Origin: a virus
Virus record (IMG/VR): IMGVR_UViG_3300018057_000036
Location: 1-29,104 of that record
Length of the DNA stretch: 29,104 nt
Strand: one strand, 5' to 3'
Shown: piece by piece, positions 12,693-20,416 of the stretch
Layout: each line of letters starts with the position of its first letter
Numbering within the stretch: position 1 is the first letter of the stretch
Translations under genes and position numbers: made by a program
Notes under the pieces: model-generated
Told to the model about the DNA's origin: nothing
Seen by the model: only the letters and a program-made list of their open reading frames with translations
The model's database searches: none

Positions 12693-12905
12693 CTTACGGG
12701 GGGAGATGCGGGTGCAACTCCCGCCGGCGGCGCCGGAAGGCGTACCCGTAGCTCAATTCCCGAGAGCCCCCCGACTTTTTCCACCCCGTCGAAATTGCCC
12801 TGAGCGGCCGTGATGGGCCGAAACCTGGTGCCGGGCCCGGTGGCGCGGGCGACCGCGAAAGCAGGTACCAGTCGGCACCTCGCGGACCGGTGGGTGAAGC
12901 CGGCC
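12693..12905 (+). ncRNA. Structured RNA-like element, copy 2
   Basis: Second copy, 213 bases, the extra length lying in loops. The first hairpin is GCGGG/CCCGC (12708-12712 with 12720-12724), changing the A-T pair of copy 1 to G-C. The later hairpin is CGGCC/GGCCG (12805-12809 with 12816-12820), where C12575-G12588 of copy 1 becomes G12806-C12819. The tetraloop hairpin has GGAA in place of GCAA, still GNRA. The 3' block from CGGCACC through GGTGAAGCCGGCC is almost unchanged. It ends 33 bases before the start codon at 12939, so a leader or regulatory role for the lysis genes is possible. Confidence 0.6.
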
Positions 12906-12938
12906 GACCCCTTCCCTGACACCTGTCACCTGACACCT

Positions 12939-13514
12939 ATGCCCACCCTCCGCCTCGCCGACGTCGACCGCCTGATGCTGCCCGGCGACCTGCTCCTGTA
13001 CCATCAGGACGATTCGCTCCGCGACGTGGCGATCGCCAGGGGCGGCCGCTCGACGTACTGCCACGCCGGGATGCTCGACCGCGATCTGGGCGAGTGGCGG
13101 GTCCTGCAGATGCTCATGTGGCGGGGCGGCCGCTCGACTTCGCTGGCGAAAGAAGTCGCCAAGAACCGAGGGTGCTGGGACTGGTTTTCCACGAACCCCG
13201 GAAACCGCTGGCACGAGTTCAACCGCCTGGGCGCCGTGAAGTGGATGCGGCACTATGTCAACCGCGGCTACGGCTGGGGCCACCTGATCGCCGACGGGAT
13301 CCTGCACCTGCCGATCGTGCGGTTCCTGACGCCGGTCAACTGCGACGACGAAACCGAGGACTGGCACCCGCCGTTCTGCAGCGAGGCCGTCTCGGCCGCC
13401 TGCCGCAAGGGCGGCGGCGTCGATCCGGTCCCCCACCTGCCCGACCGGCTCACCGAGCCGGGCGATTTGGCCCGCAGCCTATTCTACGAATACCGCGCGA
13501 CCCTGATGCCATGA
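12939..13514 (+). CDS. Permuted NlpC/P60 (YiiX-like) hydrolase
   Basis: 191 residues. It resembles the circularly permuted papain-fold amidases/peptidases of the YiiX/YaeF group. The opening LMLPGDLLLY is followed by the His box (STYCHAGM, H42), and the Cys box comes near the C terminus (FCSEAVSAAC, C147 with E149), the order expected of the permuted fold. Substrates in this group include peptidoglycan peptides and lipid or amide bonds. No signal peptide is visible. The gene opens a run of small membrane and envelope genes, so a role in lysis or cell-wall passage is the best guess. The start codon follows directly on TGACACCT repeats. The stop overlaps the next start (ATGA). Confidence 0.65.
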   Translation: MPTLRLADVDRLMLPGDLLLYHQDDSLRDVAIARGGRSTYCHAGMLDRDLGEWRVLQMLMWRGGRSTSLAKEVAKNRGCWDWFSTNPGNRWHEFNRLGAVKWMRHYVNRGYGWGHLIADGILHLPIVRFLTPVNCDDETEDWHPPFCSEAVSAACRKGGGVDPVPHLPDRLTEPGDLARSLFYEYRATLMP

Positions 13515-13624
13515 ACCCGCGAAACCTGCTGTTGGTCGCAACGATCACCATCCTGGGCGCGGAGCACCTGCTGGCGATCCAGCACTTTCTGGCGGCCTGG
13601 CTCCACAGGCTCCTGGGCCACTAA
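13511..13624 (+). CDS. 37-residue membrane protein, holin-like size
   Basis: Starts MNPRNLLLVATITILGAEHL and continues to a basic end (WLHRLLGH). One hydrophobic stretch covers residues 5-30. It overlaps the previous stop by ATGA, so it is translationally coupled to the hydrolase gene, and ends 3 bases before the lipoprotein start. Small size, one span and location beside a wall hydrolase would fit a pinholin or a regulator of the hydrolase, but no family match is claimed. Confidence 0.5.
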   Translation: MNPRNLLLVATITILGAEHLLAIQHFLAAWLHRLLGH

Positions 13625-13627
13625 ACC

Positions 13628-14242
13628 ATGATCCGACCGATCCGACCGATCCGACCGATCCGACTGATCCGACTGATCCGACCGATTTTCCTCGGGCTCC
13701 TCCTGGCCGGTTGCGACGCCGGCGATCGTACACCGGCGGAGCCGCCGGCGCCAGCCACCGCCTCGCCGATCGAGGTCCCGCGATTCATGCGCGTGCCCAG
13801 TTATCCCTGGGGCGCGGACCAGGCCGGCTCGTGCATGCACGCGGCCTGTCAGAATCTCCTTTACGCCCACGGCCAGCAGCCGCTGGCCGACTACTGGTAC
13901 GACAACTTCGGCGGCCCGGCCGGGATCGCCGAGGTCGCGGAGATCGCCCGAGCCCTGGGGCTCGATTGCCGGTACACGCTCAGCGGCGACGAGCGATTTC
14001 TCGACTGGTGCTCTGAGAATGCCCTCGGCGCCGCCATTTATTGGCAGGCCGACCGCCCGGGCGATCATGCGATCACCTTCTGCGGTTACGACGGCGACGG
14101 CAAGGCCGTCCTCCTGGGCACCATCAATCGCCGCATTACCCGGATGCCCAAGGCGAAGTTCCTCGCCACCTGGTGCGCCTGCGGCGGCAAGGCCCTTACA
14201 TTCGTTTACCCGCGTCCCGGTGACGCTTCCTCTGACCTCTGA
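13628..14242 (+). CDS. Lipoprotein with papain/C39-like peptidase domain
   Basis: 204 residues. The signal sequence is unusual: residues 1-20 are a Pro-Ile-Arg repeat translated from GATCCGACC nonamers, then a short hydrophobic core and the lipobox LLAGC with C29 as the lipidated Cys. After a Pro/Ala linker, the domain from about 52 has SCMHAACQNLL (candidate nucleophile C69) and GDHAITFCGYDGDG (H147), the Cys-then-His order of C39/papain-like cysteine peptidases. Cys-to-His spacing of about 78 is compatible. It would be anchored to a membrane and act outside the cytoplasm, on wall peptides or as an exclusion lipoprotein. It sits inside the lysis-like cassette. Confidence 0.65.
   Translation: MIRPIRPIRPIRLIRLIRPIFLGLLLAGCDAGDRTPAEPPAPATASPIEVPRFMRVPSYPWGADQAGSCMHAACQNLLYAHGQQPLADYWYDNFGGPAGIAEVAEIARALGLDCRYTLSGDERFLDWCSENALGAAIYWQADRPGDHAITFCGYDGDGKAVLLGTINRRITRMPKAKFLATWCACGGKALTFVYPRPGDASSDL
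13630..13686. repeat. GATCCGACC nonamer array used as signal-peptide code
   Basis: Six tandem copies of the 9 bp unit (ATCCGACCG with ACTG variants) lie within the first codons of the lipoprotein gene. The same unit recurs at 21319-21352 between protease and glycosyltransferase genes. Confidence 0.9.
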
Positions 14243-14253
14243 AGGAGTTTGGC

Positions 14254-14700
14254 ATGAGTCCCCGTGTCTGCGCCGTGGCGGCGCTTGCCGCGATCGTCCT
14301 GATCGGCGGCTTGGCGATCGTGTCCCTGCAGCCCGCCGATACGTCTCCTGCGCCCGCGCCGGCGGCAACCTGCCCGTGCGGCGGCAACTGCTGTCCCCAG
14401 GCGACCTCGCCGGCTACGCCGAGCGCCGCCGACTGCCAAAAGCGGGACCGCGCCGCCCATCGGCATGCGTTGCTCCCGTGGAACGGCCGCGCAAAGTGCC
14501 CCAAAGAAGAGGTGAACGTGAGCGTTACCGTGCCCAGTTCGGCGACGTCGCCGGCAGTGGCTCCCCTCCCCGTGACCCCGCAGCGGCCGCGATTTCCGTA
14601 CGGCGTGCTGGCGGTCGTGGTGATCCTGACGCTGCTGGTGTCCGCACCGGTGGCGTTCGTCGTGCGGATGCGCGGCTCGCCACCCGCCGGCAGCTCGTGA
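14254..14700 (+). CDS. Two-span membrane protein with Cys-rich loop
   Basis: 148 residues. A hydrophobic N-terminal segment (about 6-26, VCAVAALAAIVLIGGLAIV) acts as signal or anchor; a second span is near the C terminus (about 115-138, VLAVVVILTLLVSAPVAFVV). Between them is an extracytoplasmic loop of about 85 residues with a CPCGGNCC motif that could hold metal or disulfides. AAGGAG (14242-14247) is a strong ribosome binding site. A terminator-like hairpin follows. No family recognised; spanin- or holin-associated function is possible from context only. Confidence 0.6.
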   Translation: MSPRVCAVAALAAIVLIGGLAIVSLQPADTSPAPAPAATCPCGGNCCPQATSPATPSAADCQKRDRAAHRHALLPWNGRAKCPKEEVNVSVTVPSSATSPAVAPLPVTPQRPRFPYGVLAVVVILTLLVSAPVAFVVRMRGSPPAGSS

Positions 14701-14723
14701 GCATGTCGTCTCGCCGATGAAAT

Positions 14724-14748
14724 CCCCCGGACGCAGTCGGGGGGCTTT
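14724..14748 (+). terminator. Weak intrinsic terminator
   Basis: CCCCCG (14724-14729) pairs with CGGGGG (14738-14743), with an additional G-T pair, then CTTT. It resembles the int terminator in outline and lies 24 bases after the stop of the membrane gene. Confidence 0.5.
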
Positions 14749-14793
14749 GGCGATTCCCCTTTCCGTTGCCCATTTTCCCCCGGAGTTTCTCTC

Positions 14794-15204
14794 GTGACCC
14801 CCGAACACCTCGCGATCCTCGTCCTGGCGGCCCTCGTGACCGTTGCCGCCGTTGTCCTCGTGGCCCAGTTCCGCAGCGGCCTGGCGCGGTGGAAGCGCAC
14901 CTTCCAGACGCTCAGTACCCTCTTCACCACCTACAGCATGCCGGACATCGCCGCGCTCCTGCAGGACCTGGTGGTCGGGGATCTGCCGGCTTTCTGCAAG
15001 GAGTGCGAGTACCTGGTGCGGACGCTGAGCAATCCGGCCAGCGCCGCCACGCTCCTCAATAAGGTGCTCGTCGGCGAGCTGGCCGGCGCGCTCTCCGATC
15101 CGGGCCGCGCGCCCGCCGTCGTGAAGGTGATCCAGAGCTGGATCGCCGCCAACGCCGCCGCGGCCGCGGCCGCCGGCCTGGCCAGCACCACGCCCGCCAA
15201 GTAA
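14794..15204 (+). CDS. Membrane-anchored hypothetical protein
   Basis: 136 residues from a GTG start, supported by GGAG at 14782-14785. One N-terminal span (about 6-25, LAILVLAALVTVAAVVLVAQ) is followed by a helical cytoplasmic or periplasmic domain (RTFQTLSTLFTTYSMPDIAA region onward, about 36-120) and an Ala-rich tail. No domain recognised. It sits between the two-span protein and the XhlA-like protein in the lysis-like cassette. Confidence 0.6.
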   Translation: MTPEHLAILVLAALVTVAAVVLVAQFRSGLARWKRTFQTLSTLFTTYSMPDIAALLQDLVVGDLPAFCKECEYLVRTLSNPASAATLLNKVLVGELAGALSDPGRAPAVVKVIQSWIAANAAAAAAAGLASTTPAK

Positions 15205-15255
15205 CCCTTTCAAACAGGCAGACAGAGCGCCGGCCGGCGCTTCTCTCGTTTCGCC

Positions 15256-15534
15256 ATGCCGATGCCGCGGTCCTGCACACTCGCATGCGAAGAGGGATGC
15301 AAGCTCCTCGAGCTTGTGAGCACCACCGCTGCGCAAATGCGCGAGGTCCACGGCGTGGTGATGGGCGACGCCGCCCACAAGCCGATCACGGACCGGATCG
15401 GCGCGGTCGAGACCGACGTGGCCGTACTGCAGACCGAGCACGGCATCTGGTCCAAGCTCGCGTGGACCGGTCTCGCCGCGCTCGGCAGCTCGGCCGGGGT
15501 CTTGGTGAGCTATCTCTTCGCCCACTGGAAGTGA
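15256..15534 (+). CDS. XhlA-like coiled-coil membrane protein
   Basis: 92 residues. A heptad-like region (about 18-60, with RIGAVETDVAVLQTEHGIW) leads into one C-terminal span (about 66-88, LAWTGLAALGSSAGVLVSYL). This layout, an N-terminal coiled coil followed by a single membrane helix, is that of the haemolysin XhlA family, which accompanies holins and endolysins in phages. Assignment rests on architecture and not on strong sequence identity. The stop overlaps the start of the HNH gene (TGATG), linking lysis-like and packaging genes. Confidence 0.55.
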   Translation: MPMPRSCTLACEEGCKLLELVSTTAAQMREVHGVVMGDAAHKPITDRIGAVETDVAVLQTEHGIWSKLAWTGLAALGSSAGVLVSYLFAHWK

Positions 15535-16046
15535 TGGAAAAGCCGAAGCGCATTTGCAGCCGGCCGGGATGCCGCGGAATCGTCAGCGGCGACGTGTGTT
15601 CGATCTGCGGTCCGCGGCGCGTTGCCCCGGATCGCCGCATTCCGGCGGCCGCGCGCGGCTACGATCGCGCCTGGCAATCGCGCCGCGAACAGTTCTTGGC
15701 GAGCCATCCGCTCTGCGAAGTGTGCGGAGCGCGCGGATGGATTCGGCCGGCGCGAATAGCTCACCACATCGAGGCTGTGAGCGGAGGCCACGAGGTGATC
15801 GTCGATGATGAGCAGCTCGTGGCCGTGTGCTCGCAGGCCTGCCACGATCTGATCGAGCCGCTCGGCCGCGGCTGGCGGGCGGCGATCGCTGCCAGATCCC
15901 GTAACCTTCCTCCGGGGGGAGGGAGGGTCAGATCGAATGCGTTTGACCTCAGTAGACCGTTGTGCACCCCGCGCGCGAAAATTGGCGGCAGCGAAAAAAA
16001 GGTCGCCAGCGAAAAAACCTCCGGCGGCGAAAAAGACGCCGGTTGA
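15534..16046 (+). CDS. HNH endonuclease of the packaging region
   Basis: 170 residues. HNH nucleases next to terminase are widespread in HK97-type phages and assist DNA cleavage at packaging. The core is visible: C61/C64 (CEVC) and C99/C103 (CSQAC) as zinc ligands, HH at 77-78 (ARIAHHIEAV) with the catalytic His, and CHD at 103-105. The N terminus has further Cys residues (C8, C13, C22, C25). The last 40 residues are low-complexity and overlap the terminase start by 110 bases in another frame. Its ATG overlaps the previous stop. Confidence 0.85.
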   Translation: MEKPKRICSRPGCRGIVSGDVCSICGPRRVAPDRRIPAAARGYDRAWQSRREQFLASHPLCEVCGARGWIRPARIAHHIEAVSGGHEVIVDDEQLVAVCSQACHDLIEPLGRGWRAAIAARSRNLPPGGGRVRSNAFDLSRPLCTPRAKIGGSEKKVASEKTSGGEKDAG

Positions 16047-18264
16047 CCGAACCAGCAGGAACCGCGGCGGCGGTTGGAACCGCAAAACGATCGAGGAACA
16101 TCTCCGCGAGGGAACGTATCGCGCTGATCGCCACGGCCCGATCGTGGCGGCGGTCGCCGCCGGCAAGAAGCCTCCCGGAAAGATCCGAGCCTCGGCGCGG
16201 TCGCAGTCCCGCTGGATCCGCGGTCCCGCCGACGAGCGCGCGGTCCGCAACGGCTGCCGGTTCAACGAGCGGCTGGCAACGTACGTCTGCGATTGGTTCG
16301 CGGCGAACCTGTGCCACACGAAAGGCCAGTGGAGAGGCGAGCCGTTCGTCCCCAACGACTGGCAGCGCGAGCAATTTTTCTTCCCGCTGTTCGGCTGGGT
16401 CCGCGACGACGGCACGCGGCGTTTCCGGCGGAGCTACGTCGAGCTGCCCAAGAAAAACTACAAGAGCACGATGGCCGCGGGCAGCGGCTTGTACATGCTC
16501 GCCGGCGACGAGGAGCCCGGCGCGGAAATCTGGTCGCTCGGCGGCGACAAGAACCAGGCCCGCGTCGTGCATGACGACGCGGTGACGATGGCCGACGAGT
16601 CGCCCAAGCTGGCCGCGGTCCTCAAGATCAACCGCTCGACGTTCAACATCAGCTATCCGGCCACGAACAGCTACTACCGCGCCGTGTCGGCCGCGCCCCG
16701 CGGCAAGCACGGCCCGAGCCTGCACTTTGCGATCGCCGACGAGCTGCACGAGTGGTACGGGGACGAACTATGGCGCTCGATCCGCTATGGCTTCCGCGCC
16801 CGCCGGCAGCCGCTCCTGCTGGTGATCACCAACGCCGGCGACAACCTGCAGAGCCTGTGTTACCGCCAGCGGGAGAAGGCCAAGGCGATCCTCGACGGCA
16901 CGAGCTACGACGACGACTTCTTCGCCTTGATCCTCTCGGCCAGCCGCGAGGAGGCGGAAGCCGAGATCGAGGCGGTCAAGGCCGGATCGTGCGAGCTGCC
17001 GATCGCCCGCCGCTGCAATCCCGGCTTGGGCCACGTCATCCAGGAGCGCGACCTCCTGCAGGACATCCGCGACGCGATCCAGACGCCGAGCGAGCTGCCG
17101 AACCTCCTCCGCCTGACCTATGGCGTGTGGGACACGGCCGTTTCGCCCTGGCTCTCGATCCCCGCCTGGGAGAAGTGCGGCGCCGATTTCTCCGAGGCGG
17201 ACCTGGAGGGAGCGGAGTGCCATGAGGCCCTGGACCTCTCCTTGACCGGGGACATGTCGGCGGTGGCCCGCGTCTTCCCGGTCGAGCGGGAGGACGGCCG
17301 GACCAGCTACCGCCAGCTCGTACACTTCTGGATCCCGGAGAAGACGGTCGAAGAGCGGAAGCACCTCCTCGATTACCGCGTGTGGGAGCAGGCCGGCTGG
17401 CTCACCATCGTTCCCGGGGCGGTCATCGAATACAGCCTGATTCGCGAGGCCCTGGCCGCGGGCCACGAGAAGTTCAAGGTCCTGTCGTTCCGCTACGACC
17501 CGATGTACGGCGCCGACACGGCCCAGTGGGTCACCGAGCATTACCCCGACTGCGAGGTCATCAAGTTCCCCCAGACCCTGATGACTTTCGCGGGCCCCAC
17601 CGCCGAATACGAGCGGCTCGTGCTCGGCGGCCGGCTCGAGCACAACCGCAACGCCCTCCTCACCTGGCAGGCCGGGCACTGCAAGGTCTGGACCGACTCG
17701 AACCGCAACAAGCGGCCCGTGAAACCCAAGCCCAACGACATCCGCTCGATCGACGGCATCGTGGCCGGCGTGATGGGCCTTTCCGGAGCCTGGGCCCCGC
17801 CCGAGCCCCCGAGTGCCTACGAGACGGACGAGGACACCCCGACCGTGTTTTGCGTGGAGGACCTGATGGAAGAAGAGGAAAGTGGTCAATTGTCGGTGGT
17901 CAGTGGTCAGTCGCCGCCCGAATCGGCCGAGACCGGTGTTTCCGCCGAGGAGGGCCCGCAGGACTCTTCGGCGACGGACCACGGACCACGGACCGCGGAC
18001 GGCCGCGCTCGCAAGGCCCGAACCGGCCGCAAGGCCAAAGCCGCCGCCGCGGATCCGCCCCCGCCGGAATCCAAGGTAGCCGCGGCGGCGATCGAAACCC
18101 TCGCCGGCGGCCAGAAGATCGAATGCACGGCAACGGCCTACCGCCGCACGATCCGCGACGCCCTGGAACGCTACGCCCTGCGGCTCTCCGACGCCGGCCG
18201 GAGCGAGGAATGTTCCGCCGTCCTGGCCGAGGTCCGCCGCCTGGACGGCCTCTTTGGAGATTGA
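15937..18264 (+). CDS. terL: Terminase large subunit (Terminase_1 type), extended
   Basis: 775 residues, longer than the usual 500-600. It pumps DNA into proheads with its ATPase and cuts concatemers with its nuclease. Basic residues 1-40 precede a segment with REGTYRADRHG, resembling the start of small-terminase proteins. The ATPase has a variant Walker A KKNYKST (172-178) and Walker B AIADE (D268, E269). The nuclease domain includes D433 (LDLSLTGD) and YDPMYGADT. The core ends near 640; then come a repeat-encoded stretch (about 648-660, GQLSVVSGQS), a low-complexity linker and a separate helical C-terminal region of about 70 residues. GGAGGGAGGG before ATG 15937 supports the start. No separate small terminase gene is visible. 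Confidence 0.95.
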   Translation: MRLTSVDRCAPRARKLAAAKKRSPAKKPPAAKKTPVDRTSRNRGGGWNRKTIEEHLREGTYRADRHGPIVAAVAAGKKPPGKIRASARSQSRWIRGPADERAVRNGCRFNERLATYVCDWFAANLCHTKGQWRGEPFVPNDWQREQFFFPLFGWVRDDGTRRFRRSYVELPKKNYKSTMAAGSGLYMLAGDEEPGAEIWSLGGDKNQARVVHDDAVTMADESPKLAAVLKINRSTFNISYPATNSYYRAVSAAPRGKHGPSLHFAIADELHEWYGDELWRSIRYGFRARRQPLLLVITNAGDNLQSLCYRQREKAKAILDGTSYDDDFFALILSASREEAEAEIEAVKAGSCELPIARRCNPGLGHVIQERDLLQDIRDAIQTPSELPNLLRLTYGVWDTAVSPWLSIPAWEKCGADFSEADLEGAECHEALDLSLTGDMSAVARVFPVEREDGRTSYRQLVHFWIPEKTVEERKHLLDYRVWEQAGWLTIVPGAVIEYSLIREALAAGHEKFKVLSFRYDPMYGADTAQWVTEHYPDCEVIKFPQTLMTFAGPTAEYERLVLGGRLEHNRNALLTWQAGHCKVWTDSNRNKRPVKPKPNDIRSIDGIVAGVMGLSGAWAPPEPPSAYETDEDTPTVFCVEDLMEEEESGQLSVVSGQSPPESAETGVSAEEGPQDSSATDHGPRTADGRARKARTGRKAKAAAADPPPPESKVAAAAIETLAGGQKIECTATAYRRTIRDALERYALRLSDAGRSEECSAVLAEVRRLDGLFGD

Positions 18265-18267
18265 ACC

Positions 18268-18519
18268 ATGTCGGACGGCAATACCGTTTACGAGCCTCCC
18301 ACCCTGCACACCCTGAATCCTGCCATGATGACCCGCGACATTCCCCCCCCCGACCGCGCTCTCGTGCTCACTCGCAACTGGCTGGTGCTCTTGGGCATCG
18401 GGGCGATCGCTGCCGGGGCCTGGCTCGTCCATCCCGCCATCGCCCTGATTTTCCTGGGCGCAACCTGCATCGGCACGGCCGGCGCCCTGCTGAAGTCGGA
18501 GACGAAGGATGAAGGATGA
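18268..18519 (+). CDS. Two-span membrane protein, 83 aa
   Basis: Short protein with two hydrophobic segments at about 35-51 (NWLVLLGIGAIAAGAWLV) and 55-75 (AIALIFLGATCIGTAGALL) and a charged tail. It starts 3 bases after the terL stop. The last residues (ETKDEG) come from the AAGGATGA repeat that follows. It could be a holin-like protein displaced into the packaging region; unrecognised. Confidence 0.6.
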   Translation: MSDGNTVYEPPTLHTLNPAMMTRDIPPPDRALVLTRNWLVLLGIGAIAAGAWLVHPAIALIFLGATCIGTAGALLKSETKDEG

Positions 18520-18606
18520 AGGATCAAGGATGAAGGTTTGGCGAGCCGACGGCGTAACCCTACTAACGCGCAGCGGCCCGCAACTGACGACTGACCACTG
18601 ACCACT
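18505..18606. repeat. AAGGATGA heptamers and ACTGACCACTGACC array
   Basis: Four AGGAT(G/C)A heptamers (18505-18536), the same family as at 706-728, then a GTGGTCA-family array (18580-18606) before the portal start. Confidence 0.8.
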
Positions 18607-18618
18607 GGCAACCCCGCC

Positions 18619-20361
18619 ATGCTCGACCTCGCCCGCGCCTTCCGCGACTTCCTCCCTGCGCCTCGCTCCTCGGCTACGCCCGGCCCGCTGGATCCGTTCT
18701 GGTACCAGCCGGTCACGCCGCCGACGGCGACCGGTATCGTCGTCAAGCCCGACAACGCCCTGAAAGTGGGCGCGGTGTTCTCGTGCATCCGCGTCCTGCG
18801 GGAATCGCTGGGCGCGTTGCCGTGGAAGGTCATGCGCCGCTTGGGCGGCGGCGCCGTGCGGCCGGCCCCGGATTACTACCTGTGGGACGTTCTCCACACG
18901 CGCCCCAACCGCTGGATGACGCCCATCGAGTGGAAGGAAATGGGCGTCGCCCACATCTGTCTGCGGGGCAACTTCTACAATCGCATCGTGGACCAGGGCC
19001 GGGGCATCGAGCTTTGGCCGTTGAACCCGGACTTCATGACGGTGGACCAGCTCCCCGACCGCACCCTGAAATACACCTACCGGCCGCACCCCGGCAAGGA
19101 AGAGCACTACTCGGCCTCCGAGATGCTCCACGTCCGCGGACTCTCGCTGAACTCGGTGACCGGGGTTTCGGTTCTCCAATACGCCCAGAACACGATCGGC
19201 CTGTCGATCGCGCAGCAGACCCACGGCGCCTCGCTCTTCCGCAACGGGGGGCTGCCGACGTTCTGGGTCTCGCGGCCCGCCGGCAAGACGTGGACGCCCG
19301 ACGCGAAACGCAACTTCCGCGAGGGCTGGCGAAAGCTCCATGCCGGGCCCGAGAACGCCGGCAACCCGCCGATCCTCCAGGACGGGATGGAGCTCCACGA
19401 GCTGGGCCTCTCGAACCGCGACAGCCAGTGGCTGGAGAGCTTGAATTTCAATGCGATCGACATCTGCCGCTTCTTCGGCGTCATGCCGCACCAGATCGGC
19501 ATCCGCACCGACGCCGAGCTCGACGTCGAGCAAATGGGCCTCGAATTCGTGATCTACACGCTGGCCCCGCTCGCCACCCGCTTCGAGCAGGCCGCGGATC
19601 GGGACCTCATCCTGGACGGCGAAGACTACTTCACCAAGTACGATTTCGACGGCCTGTTGCGCGGCAACAAGCTCGTGCGGGCCCAGGCCCACAACATCGG
19701 CATCCAGGGCGGCTGGCTCACGGTCAACGAGGTCCGCGCGGAGGAAGGCAGAAACCCGGTCGACGGCGGCGATACCGCCAGGTTCCCCTCGAACATGCAG
19801 CCCGCCGGCGGCGGCCCGGATTGGAACGAGCAGGGCGGCCAGCCGGGCAAGGGAAAGAAGAAGCCGCCGACGAAGGCCAAAGACGAGGACGAGGACCTCC
19901 TGATCGACGAGGACGGCGCCGGGGATGCCCGTAGCCAGTCGTCAGTTGTCAGTGGTCAGTCGTCAGTGGCAGGACAACGGACAACGGACAACGGACAACG
20001 GACGGCCTTCGCGATCCTCCTCGACGATGCCGCCGCCCGCCTGGCGGCCGCGGAGATCGCCGGCCTCGAGGCTCGTGCGTCGAAAGCCGCCGAGGACCGG
20101 CCGAAGTTCGACGCCTGGGCCCGCGACTTCTACCTGCGGCACCGCCTCTCATGCCGCAAGGTCCTCGATCCGATCGTGCGGGCGTGGCGTTCCGCCGGTG
20201 GCCCGGACCCCGACGAGAGCGACGCGCGGGAGGCCTTCTCCGCCTTCCACGGGCAGCTTTTCGCCGCCGCCGACGTGGCGGCGACCGTCGCCGGCTGGAA
20301 AGAGACCCGCGCCCCGGCCCTGGCCGCCCTGCTGAAAGGCCTCTTCTTCGCCGCCGCCTGA
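18619..20361 (+). CDS. HK97-family portal protein
   Basis: 580 residues. The portal dodecamer forms the DNA channel at one capsid vertex. Typical HK97-family segments are visible: VGAVFSCIRVLRESLGALPW (about 53-72), LHTRPNRWMTPIEWKE, LRGNFYNRIV, EMLHVRGLSLNSVTGVSVLQ, and the conserved DICRFFGVMPHQIG about residue 285. The core ends near 400 (GWLTVNEVRAEEGRNPVDGG). An unusual extension follows: an acidic linker, a GTGGTCA/ACAACGG repeat-encoded stretch (about 438-462) and a helical C-terminal region of about 115 residues that could be an added module. The start codon follows a repeat block without an obvious Shine-Dalgarno. Confidence 0.95.
   Translation: MLDLARAFRDFLPAPRSSATPGPLDPFWYQPVTPPTATGIVVKPDNALKVGAVFSCIRVLRESLGALPWKVMRRLGGGAVRPAPDYYLWDVLHTRPNRWMTPIEWKEMGVAHICLRGNFYNRIVDQGRGIELWPLNPDFMTVDQLPDRTLKYTYRPHPGKEEHYSASEMLHVRGLSLNSVTGVSVLQYAQNTIGLSIAQQTHGASLFRNGGLPTFWVSRPAGKTWTPDAKRNFREGWRKLHAGPENAGNPPILQDGMELHELGLSNRDSQWLESLNFNAIDICRFFGVMPHQIGIRTDAELDVEQMGLEFVIYTLAPLATRFEQAADRDLILDGEDYFTKYDFDGLLRGNKLVRAQAHNIGIQGGWLTVNEVRAEEGRNPVDGGDTARFPSNMQPAGGGPDWNEQGGQPGKGKKKPPTKAKDEDEDLLIDEDGAGDARSQSSVVSGQSSVAGQRTTDNGQRTAFAILLDDAAARLAAAEIAGLEARASKAAEDRPKFDAWARDFYLRHRLSCRKVLDPIVRAWRSAGGPDPDESDAREAFSAFHGQLFAAADVAATVAGWKETRAPALAALLKGLFFAAA
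19934..20005. repeat. GTCAGTGG and ACAACGG arrays inside the portal gene
   Basis: In-frame repeat block in the portal coding sequence: GTCAGT-type units (19934-19969) followed by four ACAACGG heptamers. It separates the portal core from its C-terminal extension. Confidence 0.85.
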
Positions 20362-20374
20362 CGCTTCAATGCGA

Positions 20375-20402
20375 GCCAATCCCCAATCCCCAATCCCTAA
20401 TC
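20375..20402. repeat. CCCCAAT array before the protease gene
   Basis: Three to four copies of the CCCCAATC/CCCTAATC heptamer between portal stop and protease start. Confidence 0.8.
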
Positions 20403-20416
20403 CCTTGCTCTCTCTC

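Noticed and set aside
12458-12922. Minus-strand frame (154 codons) spanning both RNA-like copies
   Set aside because: Its internal peptide repeat follows from the DNA duplication. Changes between copies preserve base pairs, and the frame has repeat-encoded ends and no ribosome binding site.
16768-19692. Very long minus-strand open frame (974 codons) opposite terminase and portal
   Set aside because: It is a shadow frame: the plus strand encodes well-matched terminase and portal motifs, and the minus translation is low-complexity and has no domain.
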